Counted from the stretch's first letter, positions 7,636 to 17,922 are shown. The stretch is 63,671 bases of DNA from Eggerthellales bacterium (GCA_029219345.1 JAQXTF010000044.1:1-63671); one strand, 5' to 3'. The notes: generated by a model from the sequence alone, not told the origin. Translations and numbers: made by a program.

Positions 7636-8232
7636 TTACAGGGTTCTTCGCTGCTCCAAAGCGCGACCCAAGGTGACCTCGTCGGCATACTCCAGGTCGC
7701 CGCCCACGGGCAAGCCACTAGCCAGACGCGTCACCGTAATGCCCAAAGGCTTAATCAGGCGCGCCAGATAGGTTGCGGTGGTCTCACCCTCCACATTGGG
7801 ATTAGTGGCCAGCACCACTTCTTGCACATCCTCCGACGCCAAGCGACGCATCAAAGCCGCAATGTTAAGCTGATCAGGTCCAATGCCCTCCATGGGAGAA
7901 AGGGCGCCACCCAGCACGTGATAGCGGCCAAAGAACACACCCGTGCGCTCGATAGGCGGAATGTCGCGGGGCTCCTCTACCACGCAGAGCACCGAAGTAT
8001 CACGCTTGGTGGATGCGCACACCTCGCACTCGTCGCCCTGGGCGTAATTGAAGCAGCGAGGGCAAAAATGCACCGTCTCCTTCACTTCCACAATGGCTTC
8101 GGAAAGGCGCAGGGCGGTTTCGTGGTCGGTGTTCAAAATCCAATAGGCAATGCGCTGGGCGCTTTTGGGGCCAATGCCCGGCAGGCGCTCCAGCTCATCC
8201 AACAGGTTTTGTATAGCAGGGGCTGCAAACAT
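7636..8232 (-). CDS. recR: Recombination protein RecR
   Basis: RecR works with RecF and RecO to load RecA at single-strand gaps. The 198-residue protein has the N-terminal helix-hairpin-helix [14 protein letters not shown], a zinc finger with CPRC and CEVC, a Toprim domain ([15 protein letters not shown]) and the C-terminal [19 protein letters not shown] typical of RecR. The start is ATG 8232, 7 bases after the ybaB stop. A TTG two codons earlier is less likely. There is no clear ribosome binding site, so translation is probably coupled. The order dnaX-ybaB-recR is the widely conserved bacterial arrangement. Confidence 0.96.
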   Translation of the reverse strand: MFAAPAIQNLLDELERLPGIGPKSAQRIAYWILNTDHETALRLSEAIVEVKETVHFCPRCFNYAQGDECEVCASTKRDTSVLCVVEEPRDIPPIERTGVFFGRYHVLGGALSPMEGIGPDQLNIAALMRRLASEDVQEVVLATNPNVEGETTATYLARLIKPLGITVTRLASGLPVGGDLEYADEVTLGRALEQRRTL

Positions 8233-8238
8233 GGTCAA

Positions 8239-8550
8239 TTAGAAAGGAAGGCCCATGTTGCCCATGCCACCCGTCACGGCGTTCATGCGAGTGTTGGCCA
8301 TGTCGGCAACGCCGCGCAGGGCTTCGTTGCAAGCAACCAGAACCATGTCCTGGAGCATATCGATGTCCTCGGGATCAACAACAATGGGAGAAATTTCCAA
8401 AGACTTCAGAGCGCCGTCACCGGTAGCCACAGCCTTTACCATGCCGCCGCCAGCAGAGGCCTCGTACTCCATGGTCTTGATTTCCTCCTGAGCAATGGCC
8501 AGGTCACGCTGCATTTTCTGGGCCTGCTTCATCATTTTTTTCATATCCAT
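8239..8550 (-). CDS. YbaB/EbfC nucleoid-associated protein
   Basis: The 103-residue protein belongs to the YbaB/EbfC family of small DNA-binding dimers that coat the chromosome. It begins MDMKKMMKQAQKMQRDL, an N-terminal coiled-coil helix. It also carries the family core GGGMVKAVATGDGALKSLEI. TAGGAG precedes the ATG by 6 bases. It lies between dnaX and recR, all on the minus strand. Confidence 0.95.
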   Translation of the reverse strand: MDMKKMMKQAQKMQRDLAIAQEEIKTMEYEASAGGGMVKAVATGDGALKSLEISPIVVDPEDIDMLQDMVLVACNEALRGVADMANTRMNAVTGGMGNMGLPF

Positions 8551-8589
8551 AGGTTTCTCCTATCAACAGGGCGCGGGCGCGCCGCAAAC

Positions 8590-10767
8590 TTACGCTTCTT
8601 CAACCTTCACGCCGGCGCCAAAACTGGATGCCAGCATTTCTTGAAACTCAGAAAGCTCCATGATGGGGCCATCATCTTCGGGAAGAGCGAAAGCATCCTC
8701 ATCATCGTCTTCCCAGGGAGCAGGCTCCACCGCCTTTTTCGCAGGAGCCGGCTGGGGCTTAGGGGCAGGAGCGGCAACGGGTTCATCGCAGGGAACGTCG
8801 TCGTCCCAGTCGTAGGCGCCGAAATCACCATAGGCGTCCAGGGGCACCTCTTCGTATTCGTAGGCGGGAGGCTCTTCAGCCACAGGAGCCTCCATGGCAG
8901 GGCCGCGCCCATCAGGCGACCAGCCAGGGGTTGCGGAAGACACCGCATCGGGCTGGGGCGCAGGCTCGGGCTCCGGCGCAGGGGCCGCTTCGGGCTCCGG
9001 CTCGGGTTCCGGCGCAGGTTCGGGCTCCGGCGCAGGTGCCGCTTCCCTCTTGGGAGCGGGCGCGGCCTCGCCTTCCACCGTAACCACAACGGGCAGGTCG
9101 GTGCCAGTCACGCGAGAAACCACCTGGCGCAGATACTCCAGCGCCTCGGGCTTTTGCAACACCGAAAGAGCGAAGGCGTAGCCCTCGCGGAAAGAGACCC
9201 GCAGCGATTGAGTGGCACCGTCATAGGAGGCGCGGGCGCTCATGAGCAACGTGGTGTAAGCGGGCCTATCGCGCTTGATCTCGGCAAAGGCGCGCTGCCA
9301 CATGCGCTGCACGGCAGCAGGGTTGGCGAAACCTTCCAGCTTCTGGGGGTTCACCGCGCGAGCGGCCGCCGACTTGGCGGACTCAGGATTGGCTTCGGGT
9401 TCAGGCGCAGGTGCAGGCTTTGGCTGCGACACAGCGGCAACCTTGGGCTGCGACACAGCGGCAACCTTGGACTCGGGCTTGGGCTTCACCTCAGGCTCGG
9501 GCTTCTGTTCTGGCTTGGGCTCAGCCTTGGGTGCAACCCTCACCTCGGGTTCCGGCTGCGGCTGAGGCACAGCAACGTCCTCAACAGGGACAACGGCCTG
9601 AGCAGGAGCAGCAGCAACCGCCACGGCGGGACGCTTCTCCAGTGCCTCCACGCGCTCGGCCAAGGAGGCCAGCGTCACATCAGCGGCTGGATGGCAAATC
9701 TTGGTCAGGGCAATCTCAAACACCAGACGAGCGTTGGTGGCGCTCTTCAGCTGCACCATCACGTCCCCCAGGGTTTCCAGCATGTACGCCAGGCGATCAG
9801 GCGCAAAGCGCTTAGCCTGGGAAATGATTTGCGCGCGGGTTTCCTCGCTGGCGGAAAGAGGCGCCTTAGGCCCTGCCGCGGCCAGGAAGTACATGTCGCG
9901 CACGCGCTGGGCCAAGTCGCCCACCAGGCGGGAGAAATCGCCGCCGGTCTGAGCGAAAGAATCAACCCACATGAAAGCTGCCGCCATATCACGGGCGGCC
10001 AGGGCATCCACAATGGCCGTCAAATCGCATGCCGCCTGGGTGCCGCCCAGCTGTTCAACCACCGCCGTGGTCACGGAGCCGTTGCCAAAGGCAATGGCCT
10101 GCTCAAGGGCGGTCAAAGCGTTGCGCAGGCCGCCGTCAGAACGGCTGCAGATAATTTCCAGCGCGTCCTTTTCGTAAGCCACGCCTTCTGCCTGGCAGAT
10201 TTCCTCCAGGCGCGCGGTCATGCCCTCGTTGCCAATGCGACGGAAATCGAAGCGCTGGCAGCGAGACAAAATGGTCTCGGGAACCTTCTGGGGGTCGGTG
10301 GTGCACAGGATGAACACCACGTGAGCCGGGGGCTCCTCCAGGGTTTTCAGCAGGGCGTTGAATGCTGCCACGGAAAGCATGTGCACTTCGTCGATGATGT
10401 ACACCTTATAGCGTCCGCGGGTGGGCGCGAACTGCACGCGGCCGATGATTTCCTCGCGCACGTTTTCCACGCCGGTGCGGCTTGCGGCGTCCAGCTCGTA
10501 GACGTCAGGATGTTCGCCGCGGGCGATTTCCTCGCAGGAGTCGCAGGTGCCATCGGGGTTGCTGGTAGGGCCGTGCTCGCACAGAAGGGCCTTGGAAAGT
10601 AGGCGGGCCGTGGTGGTTTTACCCGTGCCACGAGGGCCGCAAAAAAGGTATGCATGGCTGAGTTTGTCCTGTTCAATGGCATTTTTCAGCGTGCGTTCAA
10701 TATGATCCTGCCCCACAACTTCCGAAAAAACCTGAGGGCGATATTTGCGATACAGTGCTTCAGCCAC
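8590..10767 (-). CDS. dnaX: DNA polymerase III subunit gamma/tau
   Basis: The clamp-loader ATPase organises the replicative polymerase. Its 725 residues hold the AAA+ domain at the N-terminus: Walker A GPRGTGKTT near residue 44, a zinc module with CEHGPTSNPDGTCDSC, Walker B (VYIIDEVHML) and the sensor loop (LSRCQRFDFRR). Domain III lies around residues 240-370. From about residue 385 to 640 it is a low-complexity Pro-Ala-Glu linker, partly PEPEP repeats. The acidic C-terminus is presumably the polymerase-binding part of tau. I see no obvious slippery site that would make gamma. It is the first gene of dnaX-ybaB-recR, 9 bases after dedA. Confidence 0.96.
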   Translation of the reverse strand: MAEALYRKYRPQVFSEVVGQDHIERTLKNAIEQDKLSHAYLFCGPRGTGKTTTARLLSKALLCEHGPTSNPDGTCDSCEEIARGEHPDVYELDAASRTGVENVREEIIGRVQFAPTRGRYKVYIIDEVHMLSVAAFNALLKTLEEPPAHVVFILCTTDPQKVPETILSRCQRFDFRRIGNEGMTARLEEICQAEGVAYEKDALEIICSRSDGGLRNALTALEQAIAFGNGSVTTAVVEQLGGTQAACDLTAIVDALAARDMAAAFMWVDSFAQTGGDFSRLVGDLAQRVRDMYFLAAAGPKAPLSASEETRAQIISQAKRFAPDRLAYMLETLGDVMVQLKSATNARLVFEIALTKICHPAADVTLASLAERVEALEKRPAVAVAAAPAQAVVPVEDVAVPQPQPEPEVRVAPKAEPKPEQKPEPEVKPKPESKVAAVSQPKVAAVSQPKPAPAPEPEANPESAKSAAARAVNPQKLEGFANPAAVQRMWQRAFAEIKRDRPAYTTLLMSARASYDGATQSLRVSFREGYAFALSVLQKPEALEYLRQVVSRVTGTDLPVVVTVEGEAAPAPKREAAPAPEPEPAPEPEPEPEAAPAPEPEPAPQPDAVSSATPGWSPDGRGPAMEAPVAEEPPAYEYEEVPLDAYGDFGAYDWDDDVPCDEPVAAPAPKPQPAPAKKAVEPAPWEDDDEDAFALPEDDGPIMELSEFQEMLASSFGAGVKVEEA

Positions 10768-10776
10768 ACTTGCCCC

Positions 10777-11442
10777 TTACTTGCTCTTCTTGCCCTTGTA
10801 GGTGGCGACCATACCCTTGATGGCGCCAATAATGGCGGGCAGCACGGAAACACCCACAATGCCCAGCACGATAATCTCAAAGTGCTCTTGAATGAAAGGC
10901 ACACCGCCAAAGAAGTAGCCCACCAGCACGAACAGGCTCACCCAGGAAACGCCGCCAATGATGTTGAACAGGGTGAATTTGGCGAAGTTCATATGGCCCG
11001 TGCCCGCGATGAAGGGGGCAAAAGTGCGGAAGAAGGGCATGAAGCGGGTGATGATGATGGTCAGGCCGCCAAAGCGCTCAAAAAAGCCGTCCAACTTGGC
11101 CATGCGCTCAGGGGTCAGGGCCTTCACCTTGCCGGAATCGATGATGCGCTTGCCAAAGAAGCGGGCAATCCAGTAGTTGGAGGTGTTACCCAAAATGGCC
11201 GCCGCGTAAAACACGATGAGGGTGGTTGCCAGGTTCAAACCGCCACCATCGGCCGAGAACACGCCCGCCGCGAACAGCAGGGAGTCGCCGGGCAAGAAGG
11301 GGAAGAACACCAAGCCCGTTTCCACAAACACAATGAGGAACAGGGGGCTATATACCCAGATGGGGCCCAGGGTAATAATCCAACCGGCAATAAAGCCACG
11401 AGGGTCTTTCAGCAGGTTTACAAAGAATTCAATAATGCCCAT
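10777..11442 (-). CDS. DedA-family membrane protein
   Basis: The 221-residue inner-membrane protein belongs to the DedA/SNARE-associated family, many of whose members flip polyprenyl-phosphate or phospholipid head groups. The family core LVFFPFLPGDSLLFAAG is present, as is FGGLTIIITRFMPFFRTFAPF with its conserved Arg residues. Several hydrophobic helices span the length. I chose ATG 11442 (AAAGGA 5 bases before), which drops 8 residues from the longest frame. It lies between the SRP RNA gene and dnaX. Confidence 0.92.
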   Translation of the reverse strand: MGIIEFFVNLLKDPRGFIAGWIITLGPIWVYSPLFLIVFVETGLVFFPFLPGDSLLFAAGVFSADGGGLNLATTLIVFYAAAILGNTSNYWIARFFGKRIIDSGKVKALTPERMAKLDGFFERFGGLTIIITRFMPFFRTFAPFIAGTGHMNFAKFTLFNIIGGVSWVSLFVLVGYFFGGVPFIQEHFEIIVLGIVGVSVLPAIIGAIKGMVATYKGKKSK

Positions 11443-11487
11443 GGGGTCCTTTCCGGTGCGGCGCAAACGGGGTAGCCAGAATACAAA

Positions 11488-11600
11488 AAGAGTATCTCGA
11501 GTAGGCTTGAACGCTCGTCAGAGGTCCTTATGGCTGCTTCCTTCCGGACCTGACCAGGTTCGAGGCATGGCGCCGTTCAAGCCCATTCGAAATACTCTCA
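11488..11600 (-). ncRNA. ffs: Signal recognition particle RNA (4.5S, small bacterial type)
   Basis: The minus strand contains GGTCAGGTCCGGAAGGAAGC, the invariant domain IV that binds Ffh, near 11535-11560. The two halves fold back on each other (GCTTGAACG with CGTTCAAGC, GAGTATTTCGA with TCGAGATACTC), making the expected single rod of about 110 nucleotides. The 3' end runs into TTTTTG, giving termination. There is no Alu domain. The exact ends are estimated from the outer helix. Confidence 0.95.
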
Positions 11601-11616
11601 GTCAAATGCATCTGAC

Positions 11617-11645
11617 AGTATACCTGAAGCGCGCAGGTGTCGCAA
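11617..11645 (-). promoter_or_regulatory. Promoter of SRP RNA
   Basis: On the minus strand TTGCGA and TATACT are 17 bases apart and the predicted start lies a few bases before the RNA. It closely resembles the small-RNA and tRNA promoters of this window. Confidence 0.8.
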
Positions 11646-11710
11646 TGAGACAGAATGGCCCGGGCGATTTCGTCTCATTTCCGCCACAACTGCGGGAGGT
11701 TACCGCGTGG

Positions 11711-13045
11711 TTACTTGCGGAAGGCGGCCTTAGCGGCTGAGACAGAGTACAGGCTGCCGGAAACCACCACCAGATCTTCGGGGCCCGCCAGCTGCATGAC
11801 CTTCACGCGGGCGTCGTCGAAGCTTTCCGCCACCACAATGGGCACCTGGGGGCGATTGCAGGCATCGCACTTGCCGCGCAGGACCTTTGCCAGCTCTTCG
11901 CCCGGCAGCGCGCGCAGGTTGGGAGGGGTCATGGTCACGAAGCCCGCAGCGAAATCAGCCAGGGTCTCAGTCATGGAGTCGTAGTCTTTGTCGGCCAGCA
12001 GGCTCAGTACCACATAGGGGGCTTTACCAGGGAAAACGTCTTCGCAGGTACGGCGCAGGGCCTCAATGCCCTGGGGGTTGTGACCGCCATCGACCACCAC
12101 CCACGGCGTGCCCGGCACATGGGGGAACACCTCATAGCGGCCCGGCCAACGAGCAGCCTGGATGCCGTCGCGGATGTTCTGCTCGGAAACAGCCCAGCCG
12201 CGCGCCTGCAAAGCGCGCACGATTTCAATGGCAAAGGCGGCGTTACCCGGCTGGTACTCGCCCATGAGGGTGGTGTGCAGGCCCGTCAGCGCGCCGTAAT
12301 CGAAGGTGCGTACCAATAGCTGTTTTCCTTCCCCATCAGGCACAATGGCAGTGCTGCCCGTGCGCAGCTGAGCGAAATCGGGCACGACCACCTGAGCGCC
12401 CACGGCCATGGCGGCGGCATCGATGATCTCCTGGGCGGAAGGGTCTTGCGGGTAGCTCACCACGCTGGAGCCCGCCTTGATGATGCCGGCCTTCTCGCCA
12501 GCGACGGCAGCCAGGGTGTCGCCCAGCAGGGCCGTATGGTCCAGGCCAATGCGAGCGATGGCGGCCACTTCGGGAGCATCGATGATGTTGGTGGAGTCCA
12601 GGCGGCCGCCCAGGCCCACTTCCATGACCACGATGTCGCACTTGCGGCGGGCAAAATGGCACAGGCCAACGGCAGTCATAAGCTCAAACTCTGTGGGATG
12701 CTCGCCGGTTTCCGCTTCAACTTCAGCGGCGGCATCACGCACGGCCAAGGTGACCGACTTCAGCTCGTCCATGGGGATGAGCTGACCATTTACCTGGATA
12801 CGTTCCTCGAAAGTCTCAATGTAGGGGCTGGTAAACATGCCTGTGGTCAGGCCGGCGGCCTGCAGGATATTGGCAGTGTAGACGCAGGTGGAACCCTTGC
12901 CGTTGGTGCCCGCCACGTGGACGAATTTCAGGCTGTCCTGGGGACGGCCGAGCTTCTCCATGAGAAGCTGCGTGCGCTCCAGGCCCAAGCTCACCTGCTG
13001 CCAGCGCGGCGTGTTGATGTAGGCAATGGCGTCGAATTCTTCCAT
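11711..13045 (-). CDS. folC: Bifunctional folylpolyglutamate/dihydrofolate synthase
   Basis: FolC joins glutamate to dihydropteroate and adds further glutamates to folates in the cytoplasm, using ATP. The 444-residue protein has the Mur-ligase P-loop HVAGTNGKGST near residue 44, the folate loop TSPYIETFEERI and the C-terminal ligase domain with VVVDGGHNPQGIEALRRT. The length is typical. The gene is downstream of the glycosylase on the minus strand, after a dispersed 34-bp repeat (13073-13106). Uncommonly, its other neighbour is the SRP RNA gene. Confidence 0.95.
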   Translation of the reverse strand: MEEFDAIAYINTPRWQQVSLGLERTQLLMEKLGRPQDSLKFVHVAGTNGKGSTCVYTANILQAAGLTTGMFTSPYIETFEERIQVNGQLIPMDELKSVTLAVRDAAAEVEAETGEHPTEFELMTAVGLCHFARRKCDIVVMEVGLGGRLDSTNIIDAPEVAAIARIGLDHTALLGDTLAAVAGEKAGIIKAGSSVVSYPQDPSAQEIIDAAAMAVGAQVVVPDFAQLRTGSTAIVPDGEGKQLLVRTFDYGALTGLHTTLMGEYQPGNAAFAIEIVRALQARGWAVSEQNIRDGIQAARWPGRYEVFPHVPGTPWVVVDGGHNPQGIEALRRTCEDVFPGKAPYVVLSLLADKDYDSMTETLADFAAGFVTMTPPNLRALPGEELAKVLRGKCDACNRPQVPIVVAESFDDARVKVMQLAGPEDLVVVSGSLYSVSAAKAAFRK

Positions 13046-13072
13046 GATGATCCTCTCGTGGCGGAAAAAGAA

Positions 13073-13106
13073 AACGTGACAAAATTGCCCCGGGCGCTTT
13101 TGTCAT
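13073..13106 (-). repeat. Dispersed 34-bp intergenic repeat, copy 1
   Basis: It differs by two bases from two copies at 28330-28363 and 28405-28438. It has a GC-rich centre (CCCCGGGCGC) flanked by the inverted TGACA/TGTCA. It lies just after the glycosylase stop and before folC. Confidence 0.85.
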
Positions 13107-13127
13107 ATTGGGGTTGCAACGGGTATT

Positions 13128-13697
13128 TTACTGCTGTTGGGTCAGCAGCTTGCCCAAGGTGACGAAATCGTCCTCAAGTGCTAACTGTTTCTCCTCATGG
13201 TAAAGGGCGGCGGCGGGGTGAAACACCGGAAATACCTTAAACTTTCCCGCCTTCATCAGGTGTCCGTGCAGGCGCGTGATGCCGCGATCGGTTTTCAAAA
13301 TGAACTTGGTGGCAAAGTTTCCCATGGGAACGATGAACTCAGGGTCAATGGTGCGGGTCTGTTCGCGCAGGAAGGGCGCACAGAGCTCGATTTCCTCAGG
13401 ACGCGGATCTCTGTTGCTGGGCGGACGGCACTTCAGCACGTTGGCAATGTACACTTCTTCTCGAGTCAGGCCCGCCAAAGTCAGCAACCTGTTCAGGTTC
13501 TGGCCCGCAGCGCCCACAAAGGGCTCGCCCTGCAGGTCTTCGTTGCGACCGGGAGCCTCCCCCACCAACAACACGCGCGCGTTGGGGTTTCCTGCGCCGA
13601 ACACCGTTTGGGTGCGCCCATCCGCCAGCATGCAGGCATGGCAGGCGCACACTTGCTGCCGCAAGACATCCAGGGGAATATGGGGTTTCGCCGCCAT
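13128..13697 (-). CDS. Uracil-DNA glycosylase, family 4
   Basis: The 189-residue enzyme removes uracil from DNA to start base-excision repair. It has CACHACML near residue 12 and a second cysteine pair (KCRPP and ELCAPF), which together bind the 4Fe-4S cluster of family 4. The catalytic motif GEAPGRNEDLQGEPFVG and C-terminal HPAAALYH are intact. Frame extension upstream overlaps alr, so ATG 13697, with TAGGAG 7 bases before, is the start. It is 10 bases after alr and probably cotranscribed. Confidence 0.93.
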   Translation of the reverse strand: MAAKPHIPLDVLRQQVCACHACMLADGRTQTVFGAGNPNARVLLVGEAPGRNEDLQGEPFVGAAGQNLNRLLTLAGLTREEVYIANVLKCRPPSNRDPRPEEIELCAPFLREQTRTIDPEFIVPMGNFATKFILKTDRGITRLHGHLMKAGKFKVFPVFHPAAALYHEEKQLALEDDFVTLGKLLTQQQ

Positions 13698-13707
13698 AGA
13701 TTCACTC

Positions 13708-14979
13708 CTACACGAAACGCCGCGGCATGCGGTGGCTGAAATTGATGGCAATCTCGTGCGGAATGGTTCCGCATTCCTTCGCCAGCTGGTCAATGGTGAT
13801 TTCCGCATTGCCCTGCTTGCCCACCAGCAGCACCTCATCTCCAATCTGGGGAAGGCGCGGCAGCACCTCGCGGCGGGGCGGCAGGTACTCGAACATGCAT
13901 TGGTCCATGCAGATATTGCCAACCTGGGGATGCAGGCGGCCTTCGAAAATTACGTTCGTTTTGCCTGATAGCAGACGATTGAAGCCATCGGCATAGCCCA
14001 AGGGCAGCGTGCAGATGTGGTTTCCACCGGTGCCGCGATAATGCAGGCCGTAGCTGACGCCGTCGTTGAGGGCCAGCGTGCGCGTGTCGGTGATGCGCGC
14101 ATGCACGCTCATGGCAGGCTGCAAGTTGTAGAAGCCGCGGGTTTCATCGCAGGGATGGAAGCCGTACAGGGAAATGCCCAGGCGGGCCATGTCGAAGTGC
14201 ACGTTGGGGTAGCGCAGCAGAGCGGCGCTGTTTGAGCAGTGGACAATGCCAGGGTCGAAGCCGGAAGCCTGCATGGTGTTAACCGCCTCCACAAAGCGGC
14301 GGGCCTGGATTTCGAAGTCAAAGGTTTCAGGGCAATCGGCTGTGGCGAAATGGGTAAACGTACCAACAAGGTCAAGCTGAGCATGGAAGCTCACGCTGCG
14401 CAGGAACTCAACTACCTGGTCGTACCGTACGCCAATGCGATTCATGCCGGTGTTGATGGCCAAATGGAAGGGGGCCGTCACCCCATATGCATGAGCGGTT
14501 TCGCCATACTCAATGGCAAACTCAGGCGTATAAATGCTTGGCATGATCTTGTAGCCCAGGCACAGGGGAATAGCCGTGCGTGGAGGCTGGCACAGCAACA
14601 AAATGGGAGCGTTAATCATGGCTTCACGCAGCTGGATGCCCTCGTCCACCGTGGCAACGGCCAGGTATTCGGCGCCGGAGTTCAGAGCGGTTTTCGCAAC
14701 GCGCACCGCGCCGTGGCCATAGGCGTCAGCCTTCACCACCGCGCACAGACGGCAGCCGTAACCAATCTGGTTTTTGCTTACGCGCACGTTATTGCGAATG
14801 GCGTTCAGGTCAATTTCCAGCCACGACCAGCGCCTATCCTGGGGTTCAATTTCTGCCAGCTCGTCGGGGTCAAAGTTCAGGTGATCGCCCGTAGGAGCCT
14901 CGGCGCGCTGAGAAAACCGAGGTGCTTGCATGATGTTTTTCTTGGCAAAGCCGGTAAAGCCGTTGATGAGCTCTTCCAT
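13708..14979 (-). CDS. alr: Alanine racemase
   Basis: This PLP enzyme makes D-alanine for peptidoglycan. The 423-residue protein carries the cofactor lysine in AVVKADAYGHG near residue 83, the PLP barrel, and the C-terminal domain with GNICMDQCMFEY around the second catalytic tyrosine region. An N-terminal extension of about 45 residues precedes the WLEIDLNAIRNN start of the usual fold. Its ATG overlaps the moaB/mog stop by one base (TAATG), so the two are translationally coupled. Confidence 0.95.
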   Translation of the reverse strand: MEELINGFTGFAKKNIMQAPRFSQRAEAPTGDHLNFDPDELAEIEPQDRRWSWLEIDLNAIRNNVRVSKNQIGYGCRLCAVVKADAYGHGAVRVAKTALNSGAEYLAVATVDEGIQLREAMINAPILLLCQPPRTAIPLCLGYKIMPSIYTPEFAIEYGETAHAYGVTAPFHLAINTGMNRIGVRYDQVVEFLRSVSFHAQLDLVGTFTHFATADCPETFDFEIQARRFVEAVNTMQASGFDPGIVHCSNSAALLRYPNVHFDMARLGISLYGFHPCDETRGFYNLQPAMSVHARITDTRTLALNDGVSYGLHYRGTGGNHICTLPLGYADGFNRLLSGKTNVIFEGRLHPQVGNICMDQCMFEYLPPRREVLPRLPQIGDEVLLVGKQGNAEITIDQLAKECGTIPHEIAINFSHRMPRRFV

Positions 14980-15461
14980 TAATGGCCGCCGCCCGCCATC
15001 ATCTTCACGGCATGGGGCAGCGCCTTCACGATGCCTTCCCAGTTCTCACGGGCAGCCTTCTCGCTACCGGGCAAGTTGATGACAATGCAGGTGCCGCGCT
15101 GCATGCATACGGCGCGGGAGAGCATGGCGTGGGGCGTGATTTGCAGGCTGTAGTAACGCATGGCCTCGGCAATGCCGGGAACGTCGCGATCGCACACGTC
15201 CTTGGTTGCCTCAGGGGTGTTATCGCGCAGGGAAAGGCCACTTCCGCCGCAGGTCAGAACGATATCGGCCTTGATTTCATCGGCACCGCGCACAATTTCC
15301 GCGGCGATGGTTTCGCGGTCATCCTTCACCACCACGTGGCTCAGGCACTCCCAGCCCTTTTCGGCAATGAGAGATTCCAGAGCGGCACCAGCGGTGTCTT
15401 CTTTCATGCTGCGCGTATCGGAGCAGGTGATAATGGCGAATGTGGGCTTTTCAGCGGACAT
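14979..15461 (-). CDS. MogA/MoaB-family molybdopterin adenylyltransferase-like protein
   Basis: The family adenylates molybdopterin before molybdenum insertion. The 160-residue protein has the conserved TCSDTRSMKEDTAG, LTCGGSGLSLRDNTPEAT and INLPGSEKA motifs. AAGGAGG lies 5 bases before ATG 15461, so the upstream 12 residues of the open frame are rejected. MogA and MoaB cannot be separated by eye. It heads an apparent moaB-alr-glycosylase transcript, and fits with mobBA elsewhere in the window. Confidence 0.92.
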   Translation of the reverse strand: MSAEKPTFAIITCSDTRSMKEDTAGAALESLIAEKGWECLSHVVVKDDRETIAAEIVRGADEIKADIVLTCGGSGLSLRDNTPEATKDVCDRDVPGIAEAMRYYSLQITPHAMLSRAVCMQRGTCIVINLPGSEKAARENWEGIVKALPHAVKMMAGGGH

Positions 15462-15530
15462 AGGTACCTCCTTCGGGGTTTGATTGTACTCATCCATGAT
15501 AACGCTTTATGACCTCTGCTGCTCAAATTC

Positions 15531-15633
15531 CGCTTATGCCTAGGCACAGCCGACCAAAAAACGCTTGTGCCCAGGTTTTATCTACGCACAACCGCCCAAA
15601 TGTCACTTATGCCTAGGCATAACCGACATTTGG
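15531..15633. promoter_or_regulatory. Array of palindromic operator-like sites upstream of moaB/mog
   Basis: Three related inverted motifs lie here. The first is TTATGCCTAGGCACAG (15533-15548), the second TTGTGC with GCACAA (15564-15591), and the third is the perfect 16-bp palindrome TTATGCCTAGGCATAA (15607-15622). The third sits inside a 9-bp inverted repeat, CCAAATGTC (15596-15604) and GACATTTGG (15625-15633). They lie 70-170 bases upstream of the moaB/mog start. Confidence 0.6.
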
Positions 15634-15754
15634 TACTAAGTGACAGACAAAGGAAGTCTCCGGAATCACCCAAAATGACAACGGAGCGCGCTACGCCGGC
15701 ATCAAGCTTAAATCTTCGGGGAGGATCGAAGAGTAGACGCTCTACGAACGCTCT

Positions 15755-15792
15755 GAAAACAAATAATAAGAGGGTCGCTTAAGCGGCCCTCT
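15755..15792 (-). terminator. Rho-independent terminator of eno
   Basis: On the minus strand AGAGGGCCGCTT and AAGCGACCCTCT pair almost perfectly, followed by TATTATTTGTTTT. It lies about 90 bases after the eno stop. Confidence 0.8.
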
Positions 15793-15880
15793 CGGAAGAA
15801 AACTATATTAAGGAACGCAGCGCTATTGTGAAGCAATGAGCGAAGCGGGCGTTCGCGAAGCGTCCACCCTTCGGGCTTTT

Positions 15881-17197
<1,317 letters not shown>

Positions 17198-17231
17198 TTA
17201 ATGACACATCATCTATTGTAGCACCGAGGGC

Positions 17232-17254
17232 CGCACCGCCACGAGGGCGGTGCG
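17232..17254. other. GC-rich hairpin between the FxLYD gene and eno
   Basis: CGCACCGCC and GGCGGTGCG form a 9-bp stem with a 5-base loop. On the plus strand it is followed by TTTTCC. It probably ends the FxLYD transcript. Confidence 0.45.
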
Positions 17255-17278
17255 TTTTCCTAGGTAAACGCACAATGG

Positions 17279-17815
17279 CTAGTAGGCAGATATATCCGCG
17301 AACTTATAGGAGCCAATAGTGTCAGTGGTTGAGCAGGGGGCCTTGAATTTCCACGATTCGTCAGCACCCACATTGTTGGCATTATCCCAGGCGGTTCCGA
17401 TGTTGTTTCCGTCTTCATCGTAGAGGGTAAACCCAATCTGAATGTAGCTGTAATCTTTGTTGGTGTTGTTCACCAGAATGCCCTCCACGTAGCTAGCCCA
17501 TCCGTCGGAGGTAAGTTCGCTGGTCACAGTGTACTTGTCTTCGTACTTGGTGCCCTCGGTGGTATGGGGATCGATCTCGCGCTGAGGCGCCGAAGCGCTA
17601 GCGGCAGAAGGCGCTGAGGAAGCAGATGAAGAGGCCGCTGTGCCGCTTCCGCCCGCTGAAGTGCTGCCGATTGCAGCCAGTACAATCACCACCACAACCC
17701 AAAACCACACACGCTTGAACAGAGGCTTTTTCGCCGTTGCTCCGTTCGCCTCACTTGTCTGATTCTTTGCAACTAGATCTTCTGCTTCATGAGATTTCTT
17801 GCCTATCAAAGCCAT
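17279..17815 (-). CDS. Membrane-anchored FxLYD-domain protein
   Basis: A 178-residue protein with a basic cytoplasmic N-terminus, one membrane segment (VWFWVVVVIVLAAIGS near residues 35-50), a Ser/Ala-rich linker and an exported C-terminal domain of about 80 residues. The segment VEGILVNNTNKDYSYIQIGFTLYD fits the FxLYD family, an immunoglobulin-like extracytoplasmic domain of unknown function. GAAAGGA precedes ATG 17815 by 5 bases. The gene is divergent from the HTH-kinase pair, with a palindrome between. Confidence 0.8.
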   Translation of the reverse strand: MALIGKKSHEAEDLVAKNQTSEANGATAKKPLFKRVWFWVVVVIVLAAIGSTSAGGSGTAASSSASSAPSAASASAPQREIDPHTTEGTKYEDKYTVTSELTSDGWASYVEGILVNNTNKDYSYIQIGFTLYDEDGNNIGTAWDNANNVGADESWKFKAPCSTTDTIGSYKFADISAY

Positions 17816-17871
17816 TTCAGTCCTTTCTCTTATTGACGTACAACAAGGGTAAACAAAAATTGGCTTCAATT

Positions 17872-17890
17872 CATTAGCTGGCAGCTAATG
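17872..17890. promoter_or_regulatory. 19-bp palindrome in a divergent promoter region
   Basis: CATTAGCTG and CAGCTAATG form 9-bp arms around one base, between the FxLYD gene and the HTH gene. It may bind a dimeric regulator acting on both directions; the HTH protein next door is the natural candidate. Confidence 0.55.
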
Positions 17891-17922
17891 CCCCCAGACG
17901 GCGCATGCTCTACAATGGGCCC

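Noticed and set aside
7822-10602. Open frame of 926 codons on the plus strand
   Set aside because: It is antisense to dnaX, ybaB and recR; the Leu/Arg/His/Gly-rich repeats mirror the Pro-Glu-Ala linker of dnaX.
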